Source of the DNA: Pseudomonadota bacterium | GTDB taxonomy: Bacteria; Desulfobacterota; Desulfovibrionia; Desulfovibrionales; Desulfovibrionaceae | Assembly (NCBI GenBank): GCA_023399375.1 | Contig: JAEWPX010000141.1 | Coordinates: 1-14,237 of the forward strand | Length of the DNA: 14,237 bases | Direction: 5' to 3' | Shown here: one piece after another, positions 1-6,769 of the stretch | How positions within the stretch are numbered: the first letter of the stretch is position 1 | How the letters are laid out: each line of letters opens with the position of its first letter | The notes under the pieces: model-generated | The model's input: only the letters and a program-made list of their open reading frames with translations | What the model was told of the DNA's origin: nothing | Database searches by the model: none | Made by a program: the position numbers and the translations under genes

Positions 1-2091
1 GCCGTGACCCCGCCGCCTGCGGCTGCGCCCGCCGCCGCAGCTCCTCCTGCGGCCGGCGCGGACGCCAAGCCCGCCGCCGTGGCCGAGGCCCCGGCGAAAA
101 AGCCCGAGGACGCCATCCCGCCGCCCAAGGAAGAGGACCACGACGCCAACACCCTCGTCGCCGCCCAGGCCGAGAAGCTGGCCGGCAACTACGACGCGGC
201 CATCACCATGATGTCGGATCTCAAGAAAAAGTCCGACCTGTCCAAGGACGTGCGCGAGGAGACGCTGCATTCCCTGGCCGCGACGCTGCTCGACAAGTAC
301 CGGGAAGACCCGGCCGCGCATTACGACGAGATCCAGGGCGCGCTGCTCGAGGCGGTCAACGCCAACACCGATTCCTACCGCGTGCCCGAGGCCATGCTGC
401 ACCTCGGCATGCTCAACCTGCGCGCGGGCAACATTCCCGAGGCCAAGGGCTATTTCAACGTGCTGCGCAAGAAATACCCTTCGGACGCCAACGTGCCGCT
501 GATCAACTTCTACTGGGGTGAATACTATTTCGACCGCGGCGATTTCAAGAAGGCGGCCGAGGAGTACCAGACGCTCATCGAGAAGTATCCCGAGAGCAAG
601 TACGTGCGCGAGGGCGCGATGGGCTTGGCCAAAACCCTGGTGCGCCTGGGCCGTTACAAGGAAGCGGCGCAGATTGCCGACTACATCAACAAGCGCTGGC
701 CGCGCTACTATGTGGAATTTCCGCAAATTCTGCGCATTGACGGCGACATCGCCTTCAAGAACGGCGACATGAAGAAGGCGCGCGACGACTACATGCTCTT
801 TTATAACATGTCGCCCAAGGTCAAGGACGAGGATCTCGTCCTTTCGCGCCTGGGCGACATCTACGCCAAGCTCGGCAACCGGCCGGCGGCCGTGGATTTC
901 TACAACATGGCCGTCAAGGACTACCCCGACGCCGAAGGCGGGCTGATTGCCAAGATGCGTCTGGCCGAGCAGGGCGTCCACGACCAACCGACCATCTCCG
1001 AGATGTTCTCGCTTTTCGACAAGCCGGCCTACGGCAGCCCCGAGGACATCTACGAGGGCATCATCCGCGACCACCCCAACAGCCCCCTGGCCCCGCTGGC
1101 GCAGATCAAGCTGGCCATGTGGCTGCTCTACCGCCAGAACTATCCCGACAGCCTCAAGGCGGCGGCGCGTTACCTGGAGCGCTATCCCAAGAGCGAGCTC
1201 GCACCCAAGGCCGAGGAAGTGGCGATCACGGCCTTCGAGAAGATGGCCGGCGACCTCATCGCCCACAAGGACTACGCGCGGCTCGTGGCCGCCTACCGCG
1301 ACAACCCGATTCTCGCCGCCAACCGGGGCATGCTCTCGGACCAGACCCGGCTGGGGCTGGCGCTCGCCTACCTGCGCACGGGCAAGACCCGCGACGCCCT
1401 GGCCGAGGCCCTGCCCTACATCGGCCCGCGCGAGAACGACAACGGCATGATGGCCCTGACCATGGCCATGGGCATCTACGAGGACGAGCGCTCCTGGCGC
1501 GACATCGTGGATCTGGCGCGCAAGGTGCAATCCTGGAAGTTCGGCGCGACCCCGCGCCGCCGCCTGGAATACGTCGTGGCCCAGGCGCTCGAGAACCTCG
1601 GCGAATCGGACCGGGCCATGACCATCTGGCGCAAGCTCGCCGGGGATCAGGCCCTGGAGTCGGACAAGCGCTGCTACGCCATGTATTTCATGGCCCGTGC
1701 GTCCATGGCGCAAAAGGACTACGCCAAGGCCGAGCTCTATGCCGGCGAGGCTGCCTTCATGTTCAAGGAGTCCGGGCAGGATCCGGACAAGCGCAAGGCC
1801 GCGCTCAATATCCTGGTCGAGTCCACCCGGGCGCTGGGGCAGTACCCCAAGGCCCTCAAATGGTCCCGGGAATATGCGGACATGTGCAAGGAGGGCGACG
1901 ACGACTGGGCGTCCAACCGCCTGCGTGAGGCCGCCATCCTGCGTGCCATGGGCGACATGGACGGTTGGCGCAAGACGCTGCTCGCCATGCGCGACGCCGC
2001 CCCGGATTCCCTCTACGGCCGCATGGCCGCTTCGGACCTTGCCACGAACGGCCTGGAAAACCGCCTCAACGCCCTGACCCGGCCGCAGTAG
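1..2091 (+). CDS. Tetratricopeptide-repeat protein, 5'-truncated by the window edge
   Basis: The frame is open from the first base. The GTG at 4 is probably internal, because the visible protein begins in an Ala/Pro-rich linker (about residues 1-45, numbered from that GTG), as expected between an N-terminal signal or other domain and a repeat domain. From about residue 50 onward it is almost entirely helical, with TPR-like pairs. The clearest span about 129-160 (motif AGNIPEAKGYF), 166-199 (RGDFKKAAEEYQTLIEKYP), 200-233 (LGRYKEAAQIA), 243-270, 279-310 and 366-396 (Tyr-Pro-ending helices as in BamD/YbgF-type repeats). Repeats of this kind act as protein-docking scaffolds, and the Tyr-Pro ends are common in periplasmic or envelope TPR proteins, but the partner is unknown. 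It stops with TAG at 2089-2091. A candidate promoter follows it, so it may not be cotranscribed with the next gene. The repeat class is confident; the cellular role is not assignable. Confidence 0.85.
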   Translation, partial: AVTPPPAAAPAAAAPPAAGADAKPAAVAEAPAKKPEDAIPPPKEEDHDANTLVAAQAEKLAGNYDAAITMMSDLKKKSDLSKDVREETLHSLAATLLDKYREDPAAHYDEIQGALLEAVNANTDSYRVPEAMLHLGMLNLRAGNIPEAKGYFNVLRKKYPSDANVPLINFYWGEYYFDRGDFKKAAEEYQTLIEKYPESKYVREGAMGLAKTLVRLGRYKEAAQIADYINKRWPRYYVEFPQILRIDGDIAFKNGDMKKARDDYMLFYNMSPKVKDEDLVLSRLGDIYAKLGNRPAAVDFYNMAVKDYPDAEGGLIAKMRLAEQGVHDQPTISEMFSLFDKPAYGSPEDIYEGIIRDHPNSPLAPLAQIKLAMWLLYRQNYPDSLKAAARYLERYPKSELAPKAEEVAITAFEKMAGDLIAHKDYARLVAAYRDNPILAANRGMLSDQTRLGLALAYLRTGKTRDALAEALPYIGPRENDNGMMALTMAMGIYEDERSWRDIVDLARKVQSWKFGATPRRRLEYVVAQALENLGESDRAMTIWRKLAGDQALESDKRCYAMYFMARASMAQKDYAKAELYAGEAAFMFKESGQDPDKRKAALNILVESTRALGQYPKALKWSREYADMCKEGDDDWASNRLREAAILRAMGDMDGWRKTLLAMRDAAPDSLYGRMAASDLATNGLENRLNALTRPQ

Positions 2092-2111
2092 CGCCCCGCC
2101 GCGCATCCTCC

Positions 2112-2141
2112 TTGTCAACGCGCCCCGAAGCGGGCTACAGT
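2112..2141 (+). promoter_or_regulatory. Candidate sigma-70 promoter upstream of the Memo-family gene
   Basis: A TTGTCA hexamer at 2112-2117 (5 of 6 to the -35 consensus) is followed after 18 bases by TACAGT at 2136-2141 (4 of 6 to the -10 consensus). It lies in the only sizeable gap upstream of the three-gene group that starts at 2191, about 40-50 bases before the start codon. This is a match by eye; the spacer is GC-rich and no transcription start is known. Confidence 0.4.
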
Positions 2142-2176
2142 ACGCAAGCTGGCCCCTTGTCCTTCCCCGGGTCGGC

Positions 2177-2182
2177 GAGGAG
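2177..2182 (+). promoter_or_regulatory. Ribosome binding site of the Memo-family gene
   Basis: GAGGAG at 2177-2182 stands 8 bases before a GTG at 2191. It supports that GTG as the start; the conserved Memo N-terminus (PVVAGRFYP) begins 16 residues later, as usual for the family. Confidence 0.7.
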
Positions 2183-2190
2183 ACGTTGCC

Positions 2191-3033
2191 GTGACGCGCG
2201 AAGCCCGTTCCCCCGATCCCGCCCTCGTCCGCGCGCCGGTCGTCGCCGGCCGGTTCTATCCCGGCTCGGCCAAGGCCCTCGCGCGCGACGTCGCGGGCTA
2301 TCTCGCCGGGGCCGACCCCGAACTGGCCGGCCCGGCGCTTTTGTGCATGGTCCCCCATGCCGGCTACGTGTTTTCCGGCGCGGTGGCCGGCCGGACGCTT
2401 GGCGCGGCCGCACTCCCGGACACGCTGCTGCTGCTTGGCCCCAACCACACGGGCCTTGGCGCGCGCCTGGCCGTGTGGCCGGGCGGGGCCTGGGAAATCC
2501 CGGGCGCGGCGGTGCCGGTGGCGGAGACGCTCGCCACGGAACTGCTCGGGGCCGCGCCGCGGCTCACTGCGGACCGCGCCGCGCATCTCGGCGAGCATTC
2601 GCTCGAGGTCGTGCTGCCGTTTCTTTATGCCCGAAACCCCGCCGTGCGCATCGTGCCCGTGGCCGTGGCCGAACCCGACCCCGCCGTACTGGCCGAGGTG
2701 GGCAGGGCCGTGGCCGCGGCGCTGCGCCGCGGCGGTCAACCCGTCGGCATCGTGGTCAGTTCGGACATGAGCCACTACGTGTCCCATGAAGCGGCCAAGC
2801 GCCGGGACGCCCTGGCGCTCTCCCGCGTCCTCGCCCTCGATCCGTACGGGCTGTGCCAGGTGGTGCGCCGGGAAGGCATCACCATGTGCGGCGTGCTACC
2901 CATGGCGCTCGGGCTTTTTACTGCCCTGGAGCTCGGCGCGCGCGAGGCGTTTCTTGCGGCCTACGCCACCTCCGGCGAGGTCACGGGTGACATGGAGCAG
3001 GTGGTGGGCTACGCCGGAGTGCTCGTGCGCTGA
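2191..3033 (+). CDS. amrB: AmmeMemoRadiSam system protein B (Memo family)
   Basis: A 280-residue protein of full Memo-family length. Recognisable motifs in order are PVVAGRFYP (17-24 region), VPHAGYVFSG with His56, LLGPNHTG with His86, GEHSLEVVLPFL (134-145), SSDMSHY with His195, and ITMCG with Cys233. His56, His86, His195 and Cys233 match in order and context the metal-site residues described for human MEMO1 (two His plus Cys, with a nearby His), so metal binding is likely. The fold is related to class III extradiol dioxygenases. In bacteria the protein is often found with an AMMECR1-domain protein and a radical SAM enzyme; neither is in this window. The biochemical role of the bacterial system is not established. 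It starts at GTG 2191 with a good Shine-Dalgarno. The next gene begins 30 bases after its stop, so the two are probably cotranscribed. Cytoplasmic: no signal peptide. Confidence 0.92.
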   Translation: MTREARSPDPALVRAPVVAGRFYPGSAKALARDVAGYLAGADPELAGPALLCMVPHAGYVFSGAVAGRTLGAAALPDTLLLLGPNHTGLGARLAVWPGGAWEIPGAAVPVAETLATELLGAAPRLTADRAAHLGEHSLEVVLPFLYARNPAVRIVPVAVAEPDPAVLAEVGRAVAAALRRGGQPVGIVVSSDMSHYVSHEAAKRRDALALSRVLALDPYGLCQVVRREGITMCGVLPMALGLFTALELGAREAFLAAYATSGEVTGDMEQVVGYAGVLVR

Positions 3034-3063
3034 CGGAAACCGACAAACCAGAGGAGACGACGT

Positions 3064-3699
3064 ATGTGTAAACGCCTTGCCGCCGTACTCGTGGTTGTTG
3101 CCGTGTGTTTCCCCGCCGCCGCCCTGGCCCAGTTCGGGCTGTTGCAACAAGGCATCGACGCCGTGAGCTCCGGGAAGAAGTCCGCCGCGCCGCCGGCCGG
3201 TGGCGCGAACGCCGCCCCAGGGGCCGCCGCCGGAGCCCTGGCCCGGGACACCACCTATAAAAACGCGGCCCGCAATTTCGAGTTCACCATCCCCGCCGGC
3301 TGGAAGCTCGAGCAGGGCGATCCGGGCAGCGAATCCGTGCTGTTCATGAAGCCGGGCACGACCTGGTCCTTCCAGTTCCACATCGAGCAGATGGTGCCGA
3401 GCTTCCCGCGCAAGGCTTCGGTGGACGCGTCGCTCAAGCAGGCCAAGGAAATGGTGGCCATCAAGAAGTACCAGGACGCGCGCCGCCGCGACGACGGCAA
3501 CGCCAAGGCCAAGTGCGGCGTCATCGGCTGGGAGATCACCGAAGCGCCCCAGAAAAACGATTACGAACGTATCATCTGGCAGGCCTACGACGGCGATAAC
3601 TTCTATATGAATTTTATGGCGGCCAGCGAAAACAAGGACTTCGAGGCCGCCCGGGCCACCCTGCGCCAGATCATGGACTCGATCCGTTTCTGCCGTTAG
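3064..3699 (+). CDS. Exported PsbP/DcrB-like (DUF1795-type) protein
   Basis: A 211-residue protein starting at ATG 3064 with GAGGAG at 3051-3056, spacing 7. Residues 1-22 form a typical Sec signal (MCKR, hydrophobic stretch, then AAALA before Gln23), predicting a periplasmic product. An Ala/Gly/Pro-rich linker (about 37-62) leads to a single globular domain (about 64-211) that begins YKNAARNFEFTIPAGWKLEQG. Aromatic-rich beta strands follow (WSFQFHIEQM, IIWQAYDGDNFYMNFMA), and the protein ends in a helix and strand FEAARATLRQIMDSIRF. That pattern, a short lead-in strand with IPxGW and a final 'helix, I-xSI-F' element, is characteristic of PsbP-like/DcrB-like domains, which are small alpha/beta folds of diverse and mostly unknown function. 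No catalytic residues can be named. It lies between the Memo gene and the lipoprotein gene with short gaps on both sides. The export call is firm; the family call is by pattern only. Confidence 0.75.
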   Translation: MCKRLAAVLVVVAVCFPAAALAQFGLLQQGIDAVSSGKKSAAPPAGGANAAPGAAAGALARDTTYKNAARNFEFTIPAGWKLEQGDPGSESVLFMKPGTTWSFQFHIEQMVPSFPRKASVDASLKQAKEMVAIKKYQDARRRDDGNAKAKCGVIGWEITEAPQKNDYERIIWQAYDGDNFYMNFMAASENKDFEAARATLRQIMDSIRFCR

Positions 3700-3749
3700 G
3701 ATCGCCCGCAATCCGGCCCCGTGCCGCAGTCTTGGAAAAAGAGGAAACC

Positions 3750-4499
3750 ATGAAGCGCATGCCCCGCCTGACCACCGGAAGCGGCCGCCTGGCCGCGCTC
3801 GTTCTCGCCACCGTGCTGCTGTCGTCCTGCGCGGTCTACACGCCGCCGCAGCCGCAGATGGGCGCGGTGGCCAATCCCGCCGTCCTGCCCGGCGCCGTGC
3901 GCACGGCCGAATGGGATATCGGAGCCACTCCCTACACCTGGCAGGGACAGGGGCTCAATTACTACGCGGCCGGATTGTATCCGGTCCTTTTGCTCTTCAA
4001 CAACCACTCGAACCGCTATCCGGTCATCTATGCCCAGGAGTGCCGGGGCATCGGCGTCAACGGCGCGGAATATCCGCCGTATTCGATGGAGCAAGCCGCC
4101 GAGGTGGTGTTCGCCTCCACGGCCTACAAAAAGAGCGCCGAAGCGGCCGTGGTCGGCGGCCTGACCGGCGCGGCCGTGGGCGCGGGGCTTGGCGCGCTCA
4201 TCGGCTCGGCCTTCAACCACGGCTGGGGTGCCGGTCCGGGCGCGCTCATCGGCGCGGGCGCGGGCGCCATCGGCGGCGCAGCCCTTTCCCAGCAGCCGAG
4301 CATGGAGCAGTACCGCGCCTCCCTCTACCAGGAGATGAGCACCTACGCCTGGCGGCCCTCGCCCATCGCGCCCGGCGCGCTGGTGCCCGGCTACCTCTAC
4401 TTCCCGGCCAACCTCGGCATCCATTCCGTGCGCGTGGTCCTGCGCGTGGACGGGGCCATGCAGACCTTCATCGTGCCCATCAGCCAGGCCGCCTGGTAG
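3750..4499 (+). CDS. Glycine-zipper lipoprotein of unknown function
   Basis: A 249-residue protein with a lipoprotein signal: MKRMPR, hydrophobic core, then LSSC with the lipidated Cys27. Ala at +2 is not the inner-membrane retention Asp, so outer-membrane sorting is likely. Residues 133-179 form a long Gly/Ala stretch with repeated GxxxG spacing (GGLTGAAVGAGLGALIG, then GALIGAGAGAIGGAAL), i.e. a glycine zipper that can insert in or pack against membranes, as in SlyB-type and related lipoproteins. The flanks (57-125 and 185-249) are aromatic-rich and soluble. The chosen ATG at 3750 follows GAGG at 3741-3744; an upstream in-frame TTG at 3732 lacks a binding site and would add six charged residues before the signal. 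It is the last gene before a strong terminator and probably shares a transcript with the two genes upstream (50-base gap). The class is confident; the specific function is unknown. Confidence 0.8.
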   Translation: MKRMPRLTTGSGRLAALVLATVLLSSCAVYTPPQPQMGAVANPAVLPGAVRTAEWDIGATPYTWQGQGLNYYAAGLYPVLLLFNNHSNRYPVIYAQECRGIGVNGAEYPPYSMEQAAEVVFASTAYKKSAEAAVVGGLTGAAVGAGLGALIGSAFNHGWGAGPGALIGAGAGAIGGAALSQQPSMEQYRASLYQEMSTYAWRPSPIAPGALVPGYLYFPANLGIHSVRVVLRVDGAMQTFIVPISQAAW

Positions 4500-4522
4500 G
4501 TGGCGCTGCCGTACACCTGCAA

Positions 4523-4561
4523 GCCGGCTCCCGGACGCCGTCCGGGGGCCGGCTTTTTCTT
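4523..4561 (+). terminator. Intrinsic terminator after the lipoprotein gene
   Basis: A 14-bp stem (GCCGGC, one T-G pair, CCCGGAC; arms 4523-4536 and 4540-4553) with a 3-base loop is followed directly by TTTTTCTT. It sits 23 bases after the stop at 4499. It ends the three-gene group and separates it from the membrane protein gene. Confidence 0.92.
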
Positions 4562-4585
4562 GCGCGTGCGCCAGGATGGCGTTTC

Positions 4586-4608
4586 GGGAGCAAATAAATT
4601 TGTCTCCC
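4586..4608. repeat. AT-rich imperfect palindrome upstream of the membrane protein gene
   Basis: GGGAG-CAAAT at 4586-4595 is mirrored by ATTTG-(T)-CTCCC at 4598-4608 around a central AA, with one unpaired T at 4603. The A/T-rich core stands out from surrounding GC-rich DNA. It lies 59 bases before the start codon at 4667, where an operator or promoter-associated site would be plausible. No matching -35/-10 pair was found around it. Confidence 0.45.
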
Positions 4609-4634
4609 GCGCGGCGTTGATGAAACGTCAGGGC

Positions 4635-4660
4635 GTCTCGCTGCGACTGAAGCGCGAGAC
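4635..4660 (+). promoter_or_regulatory. Leader hairpin just before the membrane protein start codon
   Basis: GTCTCGC (4635-4641) and GCGAGAC (4654-4660) form a perfect 7-bp stem with a 12-base loop. The stem ends 6 bases before the ATG at 4667, occupying the place where a Shine-Dalgarno would normally be; none is apparent. It could modulate translation, or be chance pairing in GC-rich DNA. Confidence 0.4.
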
Positions 4661-4666
4661 ACCACC

Positions 4667-6712
4667 ATGCAAATCCTCCCGCAATTTTCCGTCCCCCGAA
4701 ACGCTTCCCTCGCGTGCTTCGTCGCCACCGCCTGCCTTGCCGGCCTGTGGACGAGCCTCGTCCCCTTGCTCGGCGCAGACGGCTCCCGCCTGCCCGGCGA
4801 CCTCATCGACAGCCGATTCATCGGCTACGTGCTGGAGCACGGCTGGTTGTGGCTGACCGGGCACGAGGCGAAGTTCTGGAGCGCGCCGTTTTATTATCCC
4901 ATGACGCGCACCCTTGCCCTGTCCGACAACATGGCCGGCGCGCTCCCCCTGTACGCCCTTGTCCGGTGCCTTGCCCCAACGCCGGAGCAGGCCATGGTCT
5001 GGTTCCTGGTCCTGTGCTTCGGGCTCAACTGGGGCGCGGCCATTCTGATGGCGCGAGGCTTCGGCGCGAGCCTCGGGGCGTCGGTCGTGGCCGCGTACCC
5101 CGTCGTTTGCGGCATGACCATCGCCGCCCAGGCCATGCATCCGCAGTACCTGCTGCTTTATCCCGTGCTGCTGGCGTTCTGGCTGCTCGGCAGGTTCTTG
5201 CTCGCGCCGGACTCCGGGCGCGCCGCCATGCTGGCGCTTGGCGCGACGCTGCTCGCCCTGACGTCCTATTACTACGCCGTGTTCTTCCTGCTGATGGCCA
5301 TCGTGGCCGTGGTGCTGCAAGGGGTATGCGACCGGACGCGGATCGGCGCAGGCCTCCGGGCATTTCGTTTCTCCCCTTGGTCCTTGGCGACGCTTGCGGC
5401 CTGTCTGCTCGTTTTGGCGTGCAATTACCTGCCGTATTTCATGGAGAGCCTGGAAACGGGCCCCTGGCCGGCGGCGATGGCCGAGGGCCTGTCGCCGAGT
5501 TTGGCCGGGCTGGTTGCGCCGCCGCCGGGCAGTTTCGCCTGGGGATGGCTGGAAGGGCTGACGCGCGTCGGTCCCGAGGGGCATCTCTTTGCCGGTCTCT
5601 TTCCTCTGGTCGGCTTGGCCAGCGGTTGCTTGCTGCTGTGGCGGCGTCCGGACAGGCAGGGCACGCTTGCCGGCGCGCTTGCCGTGGCGGCGGCAACGGT
5701 CTGCGTGCTTTTTCTCGACATATGGGGGACGGCCGGCCCGTTGCGCCGCGTGCCGGGCCTTGCCGCGCTGCGTGTGACGACCCGGGTGACGGTGGTGGCC
5801 TTGCCGTGTTTCGCCGTGTGCCTGGCCCTTTGCCTCGACCGCGCCCTGCGAAGCCTTGCGCCCGCGCGCCGGGGCCTGGCGCTGGTCGCCCTTCTGTGGC
5901 TCGCCGTTGCGGACCAGTACGTCGCGCCCCAGGCCTACCCGAGCCACGCCTGGGCCCCGGCCCGGGAACGGGTGACGGCCCTGGCCGCGCGCGTCCCGGC
6001 CGACGCCTTCGTCATTTACGTCGACCCGGGCGTTTCCATGGACGATCCCGGCTACTGGGCCGTGCATGTCGATGCCATGCTCGCGGCGCAGCGCCTGGGC
6101 AAGGCCACCTACAACGGCTACACGAGCTGGCTGCCGCCCGTGCTCGGGCTTTTCTACGCCAGGGACACCTGCGGCAGCCTCGACGCCTGGCGCAACGTGG
6201 CCGCCGCGCTGTATCGGCCCGGTATGGACAGGGCGACGCTCTACGCGGATTCCGCTTTTCTCGGACGGCTGCAATGCCCTTTGGACCCGGCTGTCCTGGA
6301 GATTCCCCAGGGGCGTCACCAGGGTCCCCTGCCGGCGGGCGACCGCCAGGCCGACGTGCGGGCCGTGGCCGCGTTCGATCCGGACAGCCGCCGGCTCCGG
6401 GTCGATGCCGTCGTCCGCAACCTGGGCGGCAGCTCCTTGTACGGGCTGGGCGATTTTTCCCACCGGGGCGCGGTGTTTCTGATGGCCGGCATCTATGACA
6501 GCCAGGGCAGGCGGACCGATGTGCCGCTGGGACGTCTCGCGCATGCGCTCGGCCCTGGCGCGACGCTGGCTCAGCGCGGCGAGGCGCAATTGCCGCCCGA
6601 CCTGGAGCCCTGGCGGGTCGAGGCGTTCCTGGTCCAAGCGCCGGATGGGGCGTTTTCGGGGCCGCCCGAACGCTCGGCTCCCGTCACGATCTGCGTCGGT
6701 TGCTCGCAATGA
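4667..6712 (+). CDS. Polytopic membrane protein, putative GT-C-fold glycosyltransferase
   Basis: A 681-residue protein. About ten or eleven hydrophobic segments can be seen, including about 15-36, 112-130, 135-155, 160-180, 187-218, 238-256, 306-325, 334-352, 372-390 and 402-420. The first extracytoplasmic loop carries GDLIDSR (Asp45, Asp48), followed by FWSAPFYYP (70-78) and LALSDNMAG (83-91). An acidic motif after TM1 is typical of lipid-sugar-dependent GT-C transferases, which act at the periplasmic face of the inner membrane. Residues about 440-545 form a soluble region. About 565-665 looks like a beta-sandwich (AVVRNLGGSSLYGLG, LGRLAHALGPGATL, VEAFLVQAPDGAF), similar to Ig-like domains at the end of some cell-surface glycan proteins. 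The substrate is unknown and there are no glycan genes nearby. ATG 4667 is the first plausible start; its Shine-Dalgarno is weak. It is flanked by terminators on both sides, so it is probably monocistronic. Transferase function is inferred; polytopic topology is certain. Confidence 0.7.
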   Translation: MQILPQFSVPRNASLACFVATACLAGLWTSLVPLLGADGSRLPGDLIDSRFIGYVLEHGWLWLTGHEAKFWSAPFYYPMTRTLALSDNMAGALPLYALVRCLAPTPEQAMVWFLVLCFGLNWGAAILMARGFGASLGASVVAAYPVVCGMTIAAQAMHPQYLLLYPVLLAFWLLGRFLLAPDSGRAAMLALGATLLALTSYYYAVFFLLMAIVAVVLQGVCDRTRIGAGLRAFRFSPWSLATLAACLLVLACNYLPYFMESLETGPWPAAMAEGLSPSLAGLVAPPPGSFAWGWLEGLTRVGPEGHLFAGLFPLVGLASGCLLLWRRPDRQGTLAGALAVAAATVCVLFLDIWGTAGPLRRVPGLAALRVTTRVTVVALPCFAVCLALCLDRALRSLAPARRGLALVALLWLAVADQYVAPQAYPSHAWAPARERVTALAARVPADAFVIYVDPGVSMDDPGYWAVHVDAMLAAQRLGKATYNGYTSWLPPVLGLFYARDTCGSLDAWRNVAAALYRPGMDRATLYADSAFLGRLQCPLDPAVLEIPQGRHQGPLPAGDRQADVRAVAAFDPDSRRLRVDAVVRNLGGSSLYGLGDFSHRGAVFLMAGIYDSQGRRTDVPLGRLAHALGPGATLAQRGEAQLPPDLEPWRVEAFLVQAPDGAFSGPPERSAPVTICVGCSQ

Positions 6713-6747
6713 AAAAGGGCCCTCCTTGCGGAGGGCCCTTTCTTTTT
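6712..6747. terminator. Bidirectional terminator between convergent genes
   Basis: A perfect 12-bp stem, AAAGGGCCCTCC (6714-6725) and GGAGGGCCCTTT (6730-6741), has a TTGC loop. On the plus strand the T-rich stretch TTTCTTTTT follows; on the minus strand AAAAA at 6712-6716 gives a T-tract. It therefore can end both the plus-strand membrane protein gene (stop at 6710-6712) and the minus-strand pnp transcript (stop at 6770). The plus-strand stop codon touches the element. Confidence 0.92.
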
Positions 6748-6769
6748 CCGTTGTGCCGGGGGCAGGGGG

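Noticed and set aside
2122..2135. Small GCCC/GGGC hairpin after the TPR gene as a terminator
   Set aside because: Stem of only 4 bp and no T-run; it lies within the spacer of the candidate promoter.
3732..3734. TTG as the start of the lipoprotein
   Set aside because: No ribosome binding site in front, and the ATG at 3750 has GAGG and gives a normal lipoprotein signal.
4628..6709. A 693-codon minus-strand open frame opposite the membrane protein
   Set aside because: Arg/Gln/His-rich with no recognisable domain. The plus-strand product has clear membrane segments and coherent motifs.
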